Shown here piece by piece: positions 1 through 8,031 of a DNA stretch of 64,000 nucleotides. Origin of the DNA: Oceanobacillus sp. Castelsardo. Its GTDB lineage: Bacteria > Bacillota > Bacilli > Bacillales > Amphibacillaceae. The notes below the pieces were generated by a model. That model had not been told where the DNA came from, did no database searches, and saw only the letters and a program-made list of their open reading frames with translations. The position numbers and the translations under genes were made by a program. Numbering within the stretch: the stretch's first letter is position 1; every line of letters begins with the position of its first letter. The DNA lies in NCBI RefSeq assembly GCF_001659985.1, contig NZ_LYCS01000002.1:469849-533848 (forward strand), read 5' to 3'.

Positions 1-505
1 ATATAACTACATTATCACCTGGTTGGATGTTTATTTTTTCTATCCCATTTACGACAACGGACAAAGGTTCTGCCAGGCAAGCTACCTCTAGCGGTACATC
101 TTTTGAAATCTTATGCACATTCATTGATGGAACCACACAATAGGATGTCCATCCTCCATCTTCAAATATCCCTATAGTGGAACTGTTTTCACACATATGG
201 GCGTGACCGCTTTTACAATAGGAACAGTTACCACAAACAAGGGTTGGATCAATAACCACTCTATCTCCTATTTGTACTGTCGAAACTCCACTGCCAGTTT
301 CTACTATTTCCCCAACAAATTCATGACCAAGTACAACTCCAGTAGTTGCAGGATGACCTGGTGGATCGGCTAAAATGTGAACATCTGTTCCACAAATACT
401 AGCGGCTTCCACTTTTATTTTTACATCGTATTCAGAATTTAATGTTGGAATTTCTTTTTCCTTTAAGGTTAAGCTCCCTATCCTATCGAAAACTCCAGCT
501 AACAT
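1..505 (-). CDS. Zinc-dependent alcohol/polyol dehydrogenase, C-terminus cut by window edge
   Basis: The N-terminal ~168 residues of a medium-chain zinc dehydrogenase are present; the gene runs off the left edge. Visible motifs are CGTDVH (catalytic zinc Cys), GHEFVG (catalytic His/Glu region) and the structural-zinc cysteines in CGNCSYCKSGHAHMC. Such enzymes oxidise polyols or secondary alcohols with NAD(P) in the cytosol. The ATG at 505 follows an AAAGGAGG ribosome binding site. A consensus promoter and a LacI-type operator lie just upstream, so it is probably controlled by the LacI protein at 2950-3954 together with the two sugar dehydrogenases. The substrate cannot be told from sequence. 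Confidence 0.9.
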   Translation of the reverse strand, partial: MLAGVFDRIGSLTLKEKEIPTLNSEYDVKIKVEAASICGTDVHILADPPGHPATTGVVLGHEFVGEIVETGSGVSTVQIGDRVVIDPTLVCGNCSYCKSGHAHMCENSSTIGIFEDGGWTSYCVVPSMNVHKISKDVPLEVACLAEPLSVVVNGIEKINIQPGDNVVI

Positions 506-530
506 AGGTTTTCCTCCTTTATGTTTTTGA

Positions 531-581
531 TTAAACGCTTTACCTAATGTGTATTATATTTGACAATAATTCACAGGTCAA
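531..581 (-). promoter_or_regulatory. Sigma-A promoter with LacI-type operator for the dehydrogenase at 1-505
   Basis: On the minus strand TTGACC (576-581) and TATAAT (553-558) are separated by 17 bp. Just downstream of the expected start point lies TTAAACGCTTTA (531-542). It closely matches the three operator-like sites before the gene at 1686-2717, so the same repressor probably controls both promoters. Confidence 0.75.
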
Positions 582-604
582 TAAGTTTTTAGAAATATTA
601 GATT

Positions 605-641
605 AAAAAAGGATTCAACTTTCCAGCTGAATCCTCTTTTT
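605..641 (-). terminator. Rho-independent terminator after the gene at 645-1658
   Basis: An 8-bp stem AGGATTCA/TGAATCCT (610-617 with 628-635) is followed on the minus strand by a run of T. A T run on the plus side means it could also act in the other direction. Confidence 0.8.
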
Positions 642-644
642 CAC

Positions 645-1658
645 TTAAACCGTCTCCAATTCCTTCTTATATTCCGCTAGTGTTATCTTTTCACCAGTCT
701 TAGCACTCTCATAAATAGCATCAATAAGTTTAGCAGTTTGATAACCATCTTCTGCTGTAACTGGTTGTTTAGATCCGCTAACTAAAGCATCAACAAATAG
801 TCTATCTTCCTCAATATACCCCCATTTTTCAGCAAAAGATACATCAAAGAATTCTTCAATTTCAATCTTTTGATTTAAACCCGGAGAATACATCACATGA
901 TCCAAATCTTTTGTTGTGATAGTAGAGTGTTTTCCATAAACTTCTAAACTTTCAAATGGAAAACTCCAACCAGAGTGGGCATACGTAACAAACGTTGCTA
1001 TTGTTCCAGATTCGTAAGTTAATAAAATTGTGAAACTATCAAATTCGCTTTCGGAAATACTTTGTCTTGCCTCACAGGTAACCGTAACCGCTTCCCCAAA
1101 GAGATATCGACTTAAATCTAGAAGGTGAATTGGTGTCTCAAAAAAGAAGCCGCCAGTAACTTCCGGATTACTTGTCCATGCTGGATTCAATAATTCTCCA
1201 CGGTTCAATTTCATATGAGCAACATATGGATTAAGTTCTCCTTTTTCTATTAGACCCTTAACCTTTTTAAACACATGTGCATATCTTTGGTTCATTCCTA
1301 AATTATAAATTGCATCCGATTTTGCTGCTGCATCTTTAATTTTCTTCGCATCCGCTAAATTGGTTGCCATTGGTTTTTCCGAAAATACACTTACATTGTT
1401 TTCTAGACATGTTAATACAGCATCAACGTGTAACGTATTTGGTATCGTTACATAAACTGCATCAACACCTAATTCAAATAATTCTTCTAAGCTTCCAACA
1501 GGTTTTGCATGTTCTGTTTGTTTTGCTAGATTTTCTGCATTTTCTTTTTTAATATCGGCAATACCAATAATGTCTACACGTGGATCATTGCTTAGATTAC
1601 TTACATGAGTTTGAGCAATTCCACCGGCTCCTAAAATCCCAACTTTTACTTTTGACAT
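645..1658 (-). CDS. Gfo/Idh/MocA-family oxidoreductase
   Basis: A 337-residue NAD(P)-dependent sugar or cyclitol dehydrogenase. The N-terminal Rossmann fold shows VGILGAGGIAQTHV near residue 6, and the family motif SEKPMA follows near residue 90 with its catalytic Lys. The C-terminal half is the family's substrate domain. The start was set at the inner ATG (1658), which has GGGGGGAG four bases upstream; an in-frame extension of eight codons to 1682 lacks a site. It lies 27 bp downstream of a second Gfo/Idh/MocA gene, so both are probably one operon ending at the terminator 605-641. The exact substrate is unknown. Confidence 0.88.
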   Translation of the reverse strand: MSKVKVGILGAGGIAQTHVSNLSNDPRVDIIGIADIKKENAENLAKQTEHAKPVGSLEELFELGVDAVYVTIPNTLHVDAVLTCLENNVSVFSEKPMATNLADAKKIKDAAAKSDAIYNLGMNQRYAHVFKKVKGLIEKGELNPYVAHMKLNRGELLNPAWTSNPEVTGGFFFETPIHLLDLSRYLFGEAVTVTCEARQSISESEFDSFTILLTYESGTIATFVTYAHSGWSFPFESLEVYGKHSTITTKDLDHVMYSPGLNQKIEIEEFFDVSFAEKWGYIEEDRLFVDALVSGSKQPVTAEDGYQTAKLIDAIYESAKTGEKITLAEYKKELETV

Positions 1659-1685
1659 AAAACTCCCCCCAAAGACACGCATCGT

Positions 1686-2717
1686 TTATTTTATTGCTTC
1701 GAAAACCTTTCTTCTTACTTCGATTTCTTGATCTTTTTCGCAAGATTCAACAGCGGAAGCAGCCACTTCTAATGATCTTAAAGCAGAAACTGCTGTATTC
1801 ACTGGTTCATTTTCATTATTTAGCACACCAACAAAATATTCCATTTCCTTCACAAAGGATTCACGGAATCTCGTTTGATATTCAGGTACAATTTCACTAC
1901 TATTGCTACCATTTAAAGATAAGAACTGTACATCTTGATTACGCAAGCTTCCTAATTGAATCGTTCCCTCTGTCCCGATTACCTCTGAACGAATATCATA
2001 ACCATAGCCCGCATTTCGGCTGGATTCAATATCTCCAAAAGCTCCTGTTTCAAAGGTGATTAAGGAATGAGCTTGATCGTAGTCATTGTATTTTTTCAAA
2101 TATTCATCCATTAATACTTTGCCAACAGACCTAATAGATTTAATCTCTGAATCCATTAAATATCGTGCTGCATCGAAATCATGAATCGTAAAGTCATGGA
2201 ATATACTTCCACTTGTTTTTACATAGGATTCAGGTGGAGAACCTGGGTCCCTTCCAACCGCTTTGAAGTAGATTGGTTGTCCTATATCCCCTTGTTCAAT
2301 TCTTCTTTTCGCTTCTTGATATGTAGGATCGAATCTTCTCATAAAACCAACTTGACAGATGACATTATTTCTATCAATTGCATCAATTACTTCATGAGCT
2401 TCCTCAATCGTTTTTGTAATGGGTTTTTCAACAAAAATATGTTTACCACTTTCAGCAGCACGTTTAATTAAGTCTGCATGGGTATAATTCGGCGTTGTAA
2501 TCACAACTGCATCAACATTATCATCCTCGAAAACTTCTGATAGATTCGTTGTCCAATTATGAATACCTAATTTATCCGCTGCACGTTTCGCACTTTCTTC
2601 TCGCGTTGCTGCAACCTTTTCAATTCTAGCATTCGGTACTCGATGCTGAATATTAGATGCATGTAAGAAACCTAAAGTACCGACTCCAATAGAAGCAATA
2701 CGTATTTCCTTAGTCAA
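1686..2717 (-). CDS. Gfo/Idh/MocA dehydrogenase, inositol 2-dehydrogenase (IolG) type
   Basis: 343 residues. The Rossmann motif is IGVGTLGFLHA (about 9-19) and the catalytic Lys sits in VEKPIT. The motifs GFMRRFDP and SIFHDFTIHDFDAARYL are characteristic of inositol 2-dehydrogenases, whose Asp and His residues act with the Lys in oxidising myo-inositol to 2-keto-myo-inositol. A related sugar substrate is possible because no other iol genes are visible. It starts with TTG at 2717, eight bases after GGAGG; there is no ATG nearby. It is the first gene of a two-gene operon behind a consensus promoter flanked by three LacI-type operators. Confidence 0.88.
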   Translation of the reverse strand: MTKEIRIASIGVGTLGFLHASNIQHRVPNARIEKVAATREESAKRAADKLGIHNWTTNLSEVFEDDNVDAVVITTPNYTHADLIKRAAESGKHIFVEKPITKTIEEAHEVIDAIDRNNVICQVGFMRRFDPTYQEAKRRIEQGDIGQPIYFKAVGRDPGSPPESYVKTSGSIFHDFTIHDFDAARYLMDSEIKSIRSVGKVLMDEYLKKYNDYDQAHSLITFETGAFGDIESSRNAGYGYDIRSEVIGTEGTIQLGSLRNQDVQFLSLNGSNSSEIVPEYQTRFRESFVKEMEYFVGVLNNENEPVNTAVSALRSLEVAASAVESCEKDQEIEVRRKVFEAIK

Positions 2718-2784
2718 ATGAATAGCCTCCTTTTATACTCTAACTAAAATAATAGAAGTTGATTTTCAATGATTTCCTTTTAAA

Positions 2785-2906
2785 TTAAACGCTTACATTA
2801 AACAGTGATATGAGGGTAACCGCTTAACTTTAATCTAAGTATAGTTTAATATGATATTATAGTCAAACAATTATGTTATTTCCACCCTTTAAGTTAAGCG
2901 CTTTAC
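2785..2906 (-). promoter_or_regulatory. Sigma-A promoter with three LacI-type operators
   Basis: On the minus strand TTGACT (2861-2866) and TATACT (2838-2843) have a 17-bp spacer. Three operator-like palindromes surround it: GTTAAGCGCTTTAC (2893-2906) upstream, GTAACCGCTTAAC (2816-2828, plus-strand reading) over the start point, and TTAAACGCTTAC (2785-2796) in the leader. The arrangement suggests repression, possibly with looping, by the LacI protein encoded directly upstream. Confidence 0.75.
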
Positions 2907-2949
2907 TAATAGGTAAAACAGATGTCTGTTGCACCCGTTTTACCTATTT

Positions 2950-3954
2950 TTATACTTCTTTCGTTGATTTCCTTTTTACAAGATCCGGAACCAATGTGAT
3001 ACGTACTTCATCATCCCTCTCTCCTTTAAAAATAGAGATGATCAAATCCATTACTTCCCTCCCCATTCTCTGGATAGGTTGTGACATCGTTGTTAATGGA
3101 GGATCCACAATCGTTGCAATACTTGTATTATCAAATCCGACAATCGAGATATCGTCTGGTACATTTAGCCCTGCCTCTTTGATAGCTTGAATAGCTCCTA
3201 TTGCTAGTAAATCATTACATGCAAACACGGCAGTTGGTATCTCTTCACTCTCAAGATATTCTATAGCACTGATGTTTCCTGCTTTTACAAGACTTTGCTT
3301 TTTATCTTCAATAAAATGAAGGTCTTTCCGAGGTTCAATATGATGCTCTCTTAAAGCATCTTTAAAACCACGTATTCGCTCTCTATTACTATAGACATCT
3401 AAAGCAATAAATCCGATATTTTTATGACCTAATTGAAGTAAATGATTGGCAGCTTGATAGCCTCCCATATAGTCATCTAACGCAACCGCATTGATAGAGA
3501 AATTAGGGTAATCTCTTGCAACAATAACTACTGGAATATCTTCTTTCATTAATTCTTGAACTCTTTCTAAGTTTTCAAAACCAGAAGCTAAAATGAAACC
3601 GTCTACTCTTTTTTGCTTAAGTAAACTTATGTATTTATTCTCTTTTTCCTCCTGATAGTCCGTGCTGCAAATGACGATATTATAACTTAGTTCATGTGCC
3701 CGATCCTCAATACTTCTTGCTAATTCAGAGAAAAATGGGTTAGCCAAATCTGGTATTATTAGTCCGATTGTTTTTGTCTGTTTCCCCGTTAAAGCAGATG
3801 CAAGCATATTCGGTTCATAATTTAACTTTTCCATCGCTTCATGTACCCGTTTTCTCGTTTTCTCACCAATCCTCCCCTTCTTATTAATCACATTTGAAAC
3901 GGTAGCTATCGAAACATTTGCTTCTTTTGCTACATCATAAATGGTAACTTTCAC
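2950..3954 (-). CDS. LacI/GalR-family transcriptional repressor
   Basis: 334 residues. The N-terminal helix-turn-helix (TIYDVAKEANVSIATVSNV, residues 3-21) and hinge (YEPNMLASAL) are followed by a periplasmic-binding-protein-like effector domain with KTIGLIIPDLANPFF at about 60-75. Family members bind palindromic operators and release them when a sugar binds. It begins with GTG at 3954, an in-frame stop lies a few codons upstream, and AAAGGGATGA serves as ribosome binding site. Its own promoter is at 4035-4062. Near-identical operator palindromes at 531-542 and 2785-2906 point to control of the adjacent dehydrogenases. Confidence 0.92.
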   Translation of the reverse strand: MKVTIYDVAKEANVSIATVSNVINKKGRIGEKTRKRVHEAMEKLNYEPNMLASALTGKQTKTIGLIIPDLANPFFSELARSIEDRAHELSYNIVICSTDYQEEKENKYISLLKQKRVDGFILASGFENLERVQELMKEDIPVVIVARDYPNFSINAVALDDYMGGYQAANHLLQLGHKNIGFIALDVYSNRERIRGFKDALREHHIEPRKDLHFIEDKKQSLVKAGNISAIEYLESEEIPTAVFACNDLLAIGAIQAIKEAGLNVPDDISIVGFDNTSIATIVDPPLTTMSQPIQRMGREVMDLIISIFKGERDDEVRITLVPDLVKRKSTKEV

Positions 3955-4034
3955 TCCTAATCATCCCTTTTCGTACGCTATTCATTTTCTAATAATATTC
4001 TTTATGTAAACTTGAAGCAGTATATATATGTATT

Positions 4035-4062
4035 ATTATACATGGTGAGGTACTTTGTACAA
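4035..4062 (-). promoter_or_regulatory. Likely promoter of the lacI-type gene
   Basis: Minus-strand TTGTAC (4057-4062) and TATAAT (4035-4040) are separated by 16 bp, about 80 bp ahead of the GTG start. No copy of the AACGCTT operator is seen here, so autoregulation is not apparent. Confidence 0.5.
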
Positions 4063-4136
4063 TAATTTATGCGGTGAAGGTGAGGAGAAAACCAAAGTTT
4101 TAAAGTTACCTTTCCGCTTTATCAAATTTCTAAAGA

Positions 4137-4170
4137 AAATAGAGAGAAAAATTACTCTTTCTCTCTATTT
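4137..4170 (-). terminator. Terminator after the MFS gene at 4175-5380
   Basis: A 13-bp perfect stem pairs AAATAGAGAGAAA with TTTCTCTCTATTT and is followed by TTTTC on the minus strand, right behind the stop codon. Confidence 0.75.
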
Positions 4171-4174
4171 CATC

Positions 4175-5380
4175 TTATTCAACTATTCTTTCCTTATATT
4201 CATTGGCTGAATCCTTACGCTTAACTTCCTGTCTACCCCAAATCACAATCAGCACTGTCGTGATAAGACTAACAACTCCAAGAAAATAAAAACCTGATTC
4301 CAGCCCAAATGAAGAATTAATGATTCCCGTCACGAATGGTCCAATAAATATACCAATAGCATAAATAGATTGATAGGCTCCCATTGCGGTAGCCCTTTTT
4401 TCCTGAGAAATCGATTGAATAGACATACTTAGTAATAATGGAAATACAAGTCCCAATGCAAATCCGGCGAATGCTTGCACGATAAGAAACAACACTTTAG
4501 ATTCTGCAAAAGGCACTATAAAGGTAAATACCGCCGTTAGAAAAAATGCTGCTTTAAGTGCTGGCCATTCTCCTATACGTGGAACTAAAACATTCCCCAT
4601 AAACAATGTTGCAATAGCATGAGGGATCATAAAAGCAAAAACAATCCACGTAATTTCACTCGGTTTAAACCCTACCTGTAATGCAAAAGTGGAGGTGAAA
4701 CCAAACATCGTGGAGAACATAATACTATGAGCAATGATAGATAGAAAAGAGACTTTAAGAAGATTAGATTCCCGAATGACAGTTGCCAGCTCTTTAAATT
4801 GAATGGGTTGGGATACCTCTTTTTCTTTTGGCTCATAAATGAAAAAGGATAGAATTAGGCCGATTATACTAAAGAAAGTCCCAATCCAAAATGGCGATTT
4901 CCATCCCCATACCTCTACCATATACCCACTGAAGCTCATTCCAAGGAATTGAGCAAGTACAACGACGAAAGAAATACTTCCCATTGCAACATGTACTTTA
5001 TCCTTAGAAAAATAAATTGGGTACAAAACAGTAAATGCTACCCAAGAGGCAGCTGCAAGTCCCGCAAATGAACGCGCGAGTAATAACCACCATGTGCCAT
5101 CCATTGTAATAAAAATCAAGCAACTTAATAAACTCATTACCATTCCGGCAATAATGAACGGTTTTCTAAGTTTCATCATGTCTGATCTTATACCGATTGG
5201 CAAACGAAACAAAAGTTGCGTAATTCCATAACTTCCTAAAACAATTCCGATAAAAGTATACGGTGTACCTATCTCTTCCATGTAAGGAGAAAGGATTGGA
5301 ACATATAGGAAATGAGGGAACCACAATAGAAAAGAAACAACAATAAAAAGAGCTTTATTTCGTGACATAGCTTTCGACAT
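4175..5380 (-). CDS. Major facilitator superfamily transporter
   Basis: 401 residues with about 12 hydrophobic segments and the MFS loop signature between segments 2 and 3 (RLPIGIRSDMMKLRKP, about 61-76). It is a secondary transporter in the cell membrane, of the DHA1-like type; substrate and direction cannot be told. The ATG at 5380 follows GGAAGGGG. It lies downstream of a tautomerase and a DeoR regulator on the same strand, but a hairpin at 5411-5436 separates it from the tautomerase. Co-expression with the sugar genes is possible but not shown. Confidence 0.85.
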   Translation of the reverse strand: MSKAMSRNKALFIVVSFLLWFPHFLYVPILSPYMEEIGTPYTFIGIVLGSYGITQLLFRLPIGIRSDMMKLRKPFIIAGMVMSLLSCLIFITMDGTWWLLLARSFAGLAAASWVAFTVLYPIYFSKDKVHVAMGSISFVVVLAQFLGMSFSGYMVEVWGWKSPFWIGTFFSIIGLILSFFIYEPKEKEVSQPIQFKELATVIRESNLLKVSFLSIIAHSIMFSTMFGFTSTFALQVGFKPSEITWIVFAFMIPHAIATLFMGNVLVPRIGEWPALKAAFFLTAVFTFIVPFAESKVLFLIVQAFAGFALGLVFPLLLSMSIQSISQEKRATAMGAYQSIYAIGIFIGPFVTGIINSSFGLESGFYFLGVVSLITTVLIVIWGRQEVKRKDSANEYKERIVE

Positions 5381-5410
5381 ATGTAACCCCTTCCAACACT
5401 AAAAGTTAAT

Positions 5411-5436
5411 AAAGCCGAGTGATAATCCTCGGCTTT
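5411..5436. terminator. Hairpin terminator between tautomerase and MFS gene
   Basis: AAAGCCGAG (5411-5419) pairs with CTCGGCTTT (5428-5436). T-rich flanks occur on both sides. It probably ends the tautomerase transcript, with partial readthrough into the MFS gene possible. Confidence 0.7.
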
Positions 5437-5443
5437 GTTATTT

Positions 5444-5833
5444 TTATAATTTACCCGTTAGAAACTGTGCTTCACCGAAACCGAAGCTCCAGTCTGCAGC
5501 ACCATTCGTCATAATATTAATCATAATATCGTTTGGTTCAATACCACATCTTTCCCCTAGTTCCTTCACAAGCATATCATAAAAGTCTTTTTTCTGTTTG
5601 TCACTTCTTTGAGTACTTCTCATGGAAATAACAACGACTTTATCACTTCTTTCAAAACCTAAACCAGTATCCTGAATAATCATTTCATTTGAACGATGTT
5701 GACTAACGATTTGATAACGATCTCCTTCAGGGACATTAAAAGCCCTCACAACCACATCATGAGTAGCATCTAATAATTCTTTTATTTCTTCATCCGTTCT
5801 TCCTTCAATTATATCAAACCTTAATAATGGCAT
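5444..5833 (-). CDS. Tautomerase-family protein
   Basis: 129 residues. After removal of Met the N-terminus is Pro (MPLLRF), the catalytic base of the tautomerase superfamily. Length and the pattern EGRTDEEIKELLDATHDVV followed by GDRYQIV fit the Tautomerase_2 group (PF14552; YusQ-like in Bacillus). Such proteins catalyse keto-enol shifts, but the physiological substrate is unknown. The ATG has GGAGGG seven bases upstream. It starts 21 bp after the stop of the DeoR regulator upstream, suggesting co-transcription with it. Confidence 0.85.
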   Translation of the reverse strand: MPLLRFDIIEGRTDEEIKELLDATHDVVVRAFNVPEGDRYQIVSQHRSNEMIIQDTGLGFERSDKVVVISMRSTQRSDKQKKDFYDMLVKELGERCGIEPNDIMINIMTNGAADWSFGFGEAQFLTGKL

Positions 5834-5854
5834 AAATATCCCTCCATAAATGTT

Positions 5855-6613
5855 TTATTTTCCTGTTACCATCAATTTAATATTATGTTTCTTCATGAAA
5901 TCTAAATATTGATTTGCTGGTTGTTTATCAGTTACAAGATGATCAATTTGTTCTAACCTACAGTAAGTTGTTAAAGAATACTTGTCGAATTTATGATGAT
6001 CTACTAATAGGAACACATCATCACTTTTTTCCACAACACATGCCTTTAAATCACTTTCGACAGGGAGGGAATTCGTGACTCCATTTTTCAAAGATATACC
6101 AGAGGAAGCTAGAAATGCTTTATTAATGTTATATCCCCTAATTACTTCTTTGTTATGAATACTTGTTAAAGATTTAGTTTTACGTTCGAGCATTCCACCA
6201 GTAGAAAAAATATTTAAATTCTCAAATGGTAGTGCAGCAATAACAAACTCCATATTATTCGTTATAACCGTTACCTTTTTATGCTTAATAAAATGAAACA
6301 TTTCTACTGTAGTTGTACCCGAATCGAGAAAAATGATATCACCATCTTCCACATAGGAAGCAGCTTGCTTAGCAATTTGTTGCTTTGCAGCCTGATTTTG
6401 AATACTTCTATCTTTATATGGAATAATAGTTGATCGATTTACGGATACACCGCCATATATCTTACTAAATTCCCCACTTTTTACTAATTCGTTCACATCT
6501 CTACGTATCGTGTTCTTTGAGACATCAAACACTTTAACCAATTCATCTAAAGAAACCGTTACATTATTTTTAATGTATTCATTGATTTCGTCCAATCTTT
6601 CAACTTTCAACAC
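5855..6613 (-). CDS. DeoR-family transcriptional regulator (paralogue 1)
   Basis: 252 residues. The N-terminal winged helix reads VSLDELVKVFDVSKNTIRRDV (about 20-40). The effector domain carries GDIIFLDSGTTT (about 94-105), the phospho-sugar binding loop of DeoR regulators. GTG start at 6613 with GGAGGGAGG upstream. It is clearly paralogous to the regulator at 6912-7670, sharing length, DNA-recognition helix SKNTIRRDVN and the sequence STGGMLERKT. Its upstream region holds two TAACCAAAA motifs, also found before the paralogue, which may be shared operators. It probably forms an operon with the tautomerase. Confidence 0.9.
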   Translation of the reverse strand: MLKVERLDEINEYIKNNVTVSLDELVKVFDVSKNTIRRDVNELVKSGEFSKIYGGVSVNRSTIIPYKDRSIQNQAAKQQIAKQAASYVEDGDIIFLDSGTTTVEMFHFIKHKKVTVITNNMEFVIAALPFENLNIFSTGGMLERKTKSLTSIHNKEVIRGYNINKAFLASSGISLKNGVTNSLPVESDLKACVVEKSDDVFLLVDHHKFDKYSLTTYCRLEQIDHLVTDKQPANQYLDFMKKHNIKLMVTGK

Positions 6614-6674
6614 TTCTATTCCCTCCCTCCATAATGTAACCTTTTTCGTACCTTAGTTATATCATACCATAAAA

Positions 6675-6747
6675 TAACCAAAAGTTAACCACTATTTACT
6701 ATAAAACATAAATTACTATATTTTTTATTGATAAAACATAACCAAAA
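6675..6747. promoter_or_regulatory. TAACCAAAA motifs upstream of DeoR paralogue 1
   Basis: TAACCAAAA occurs at 6675-6683, followed directly by GTTAACC, and again at 6739-6747. The A/T-rich 298-bp gap 6614-6911 contains no credible gene. Because the same word recurs before the second DeoR gene, it is a candidate binding site for one or both regulators. Confidence 0.4.
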
Positions 6748-6892
6748 TAGTAAAAAAAAACACAAAACCTAACTATTTAAAGATGAATGGAATAGAATTT
6801 TATTTAGGGGTGGTAACGAATGAATGAGCCTGATTATGGAATAAGAGGATACAAATATCGGATTAATTAATCAATAAACTTGAAATTAGCAA

Positions 6893-6920
6893 AAAAAGTA
6901 AGCATTTAAGCTTACTTTTT
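6893..6920 (-). terminator. Terminator overlapping the stop codon of DeoR paralogue 2
   Basis: AAAAAGTAAGC (6893-6903) pairs with GCTTACTTTTT (6910-6920). The 3' arm contains the TAA stop of the gene at 6912-7670, and T residues follow on the minus strand. Confidence 0.8.
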
Positions 6921-7670
6921 CGTCACAACAACTTCAATATTATTTTCTTTGGCATAACGAATATATTTATCGGGTATACTATCTGAAATTAAGTAGTTGA
7001 TTTCATTTAATTGACAATATGTCGTTAACGCTGCTTTGTCGAATTTACTGGAATCCACCAATAAAAAACTTTCTGCACTTTCTTGAACAACCGTACTCTT
7101 TAGCCCACTTTCTAACGGAAGGGAATTCGTAACTCCATTCTTAATGGTGATTCCAGTAGACGCAATAAACGCCTTTGTAATATTATAAGAAGTAATTAAT
7201 TCATCATTATGCGCACTAGTAAACGAATTTGTTTTACGTTCTAGCATCCCACCAGTAGAAAATACACTTAAATTATTATAAGGAAGCGCCTTAACAATAA
7301 AATCAACATTATTTGTAATAATCGTTAATTCCTTCTCTTTTATAAACTCTACCATTTCCACTGTAGTGGTACCAGAATCAATAAAAATAATGTCTCCATC
7401 TTGAACAAATTCAGCCGCAGCCTTTGCTATTACCTGCTTTTGCTTATGATTCCGAATTTGTCTATCTACATATGGAACCGTAGAGGTAGATTTGTCTACG
7501 GAAACACCACCGTAAACTTTCTTGAATTCTCCCCCCTCAATTAGATCATTCACATCTCTTCTGATTGTATTTTTGGATACATTAAATTTTTCAACTAATT
7601 CGTCCAGGGAAACACTGCCGCGCTCAACGATATATTCCTGAATCAAATCCAAACGTTTTGTTTTTAACAC
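6912..7670 (-). CDS. DeoR-family transcriptional regulator (paralogue 2)
   Basis: 252 residues with the same layout as paralogue 1: winged helix VSLDELVEKFNVSKNTIRRDV and effector loop GDIIFIDSGTTT. The GTG at 7670 was chosen because it gives MLKTKRLD, matching MLKVERLD of the paralogue, and sits nine bases from GGGA. A GTG two codons upstream at 7676 is the alternative but is too close to the ribosome binding site. Upstream sequence carries TAACCAA motifs. It lies just downstream of the rpiA/zinc dehydrogenase pair and may respond to a pentose or polyol phosphate; that link is inference. Confidence 0.88.
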   Translation of the reverse strand: MLKTKRLDLIQEYIVERGSVSLDELVEKFNVSKNTIRRDVNDLIEGGEFKKVYGGVSVDKSTSTVPYVDRQIRNHKQKQVIAKAAAEFVQDGDIIFIDSGTTTVEMVEFIKEKELTIITNNVDFIVKALPYNNLSVFSTGGMLERKTNSFTSAHNDELITSYNITKAFIASTGITIKNGVTNSLPLESGLKSTVVQESAESFLLVDSSKFDKAALTTYCQLNEINYLISDSIPDKYIRYAKENNIEVVVTKK

Positions 7671-7676
7671 ATACAC

Positions 7677-8031
7677 TCATCCCTTTTTTATAATTATCAT
7701 TATCATACACTATTTTTTAACAAGTAACCAAATAACATAAGAAGTTCATAACCTTAAATGTATATATATAATTTCTTTAAGAGAATAAGTTGGTTAACTT
7801 ATGATTTCATTCTAACATTGATACCGCTTTCATTCAATGGATTTGTATAGGTTGATAAGTAAGACTATTTATTCCGTTTATAAATCTACAACTTTGTATA
7901 TCTCCCTACGATTGCTTCCGTCACTATATAAAGTAAAGTTATTGACAAGTGTCAACCCGTCTTATTGCGCAACTAAAACAAGGATGTTCTTAAATCATAT
8001 AATTACCTAAGAACATCCTTTCATTTAATTT
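7677..8031. other. Gene-free gap with TAACCAA motifs
   Basis: 355 bp without a gene. It holds TAACCAAA at 7725-7732 and the inverted form TTGGTTA at 7790-7796, resembling the motifs before the other DeoR gene, and the hairpin at 7980-8020. I see nothing else. Confidence 0.5.
7980..8020 (-). terminator. Hairpin after the zinc dehydrogenase at 8032-9057
   Basis: AGGATGTTCTTA (7981-7992) pairs with TAAGAACATCCT (8008-8019). Minus-strand tail is GTTTTAG, so it is a moderate terminator. Confidence 0.65.
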
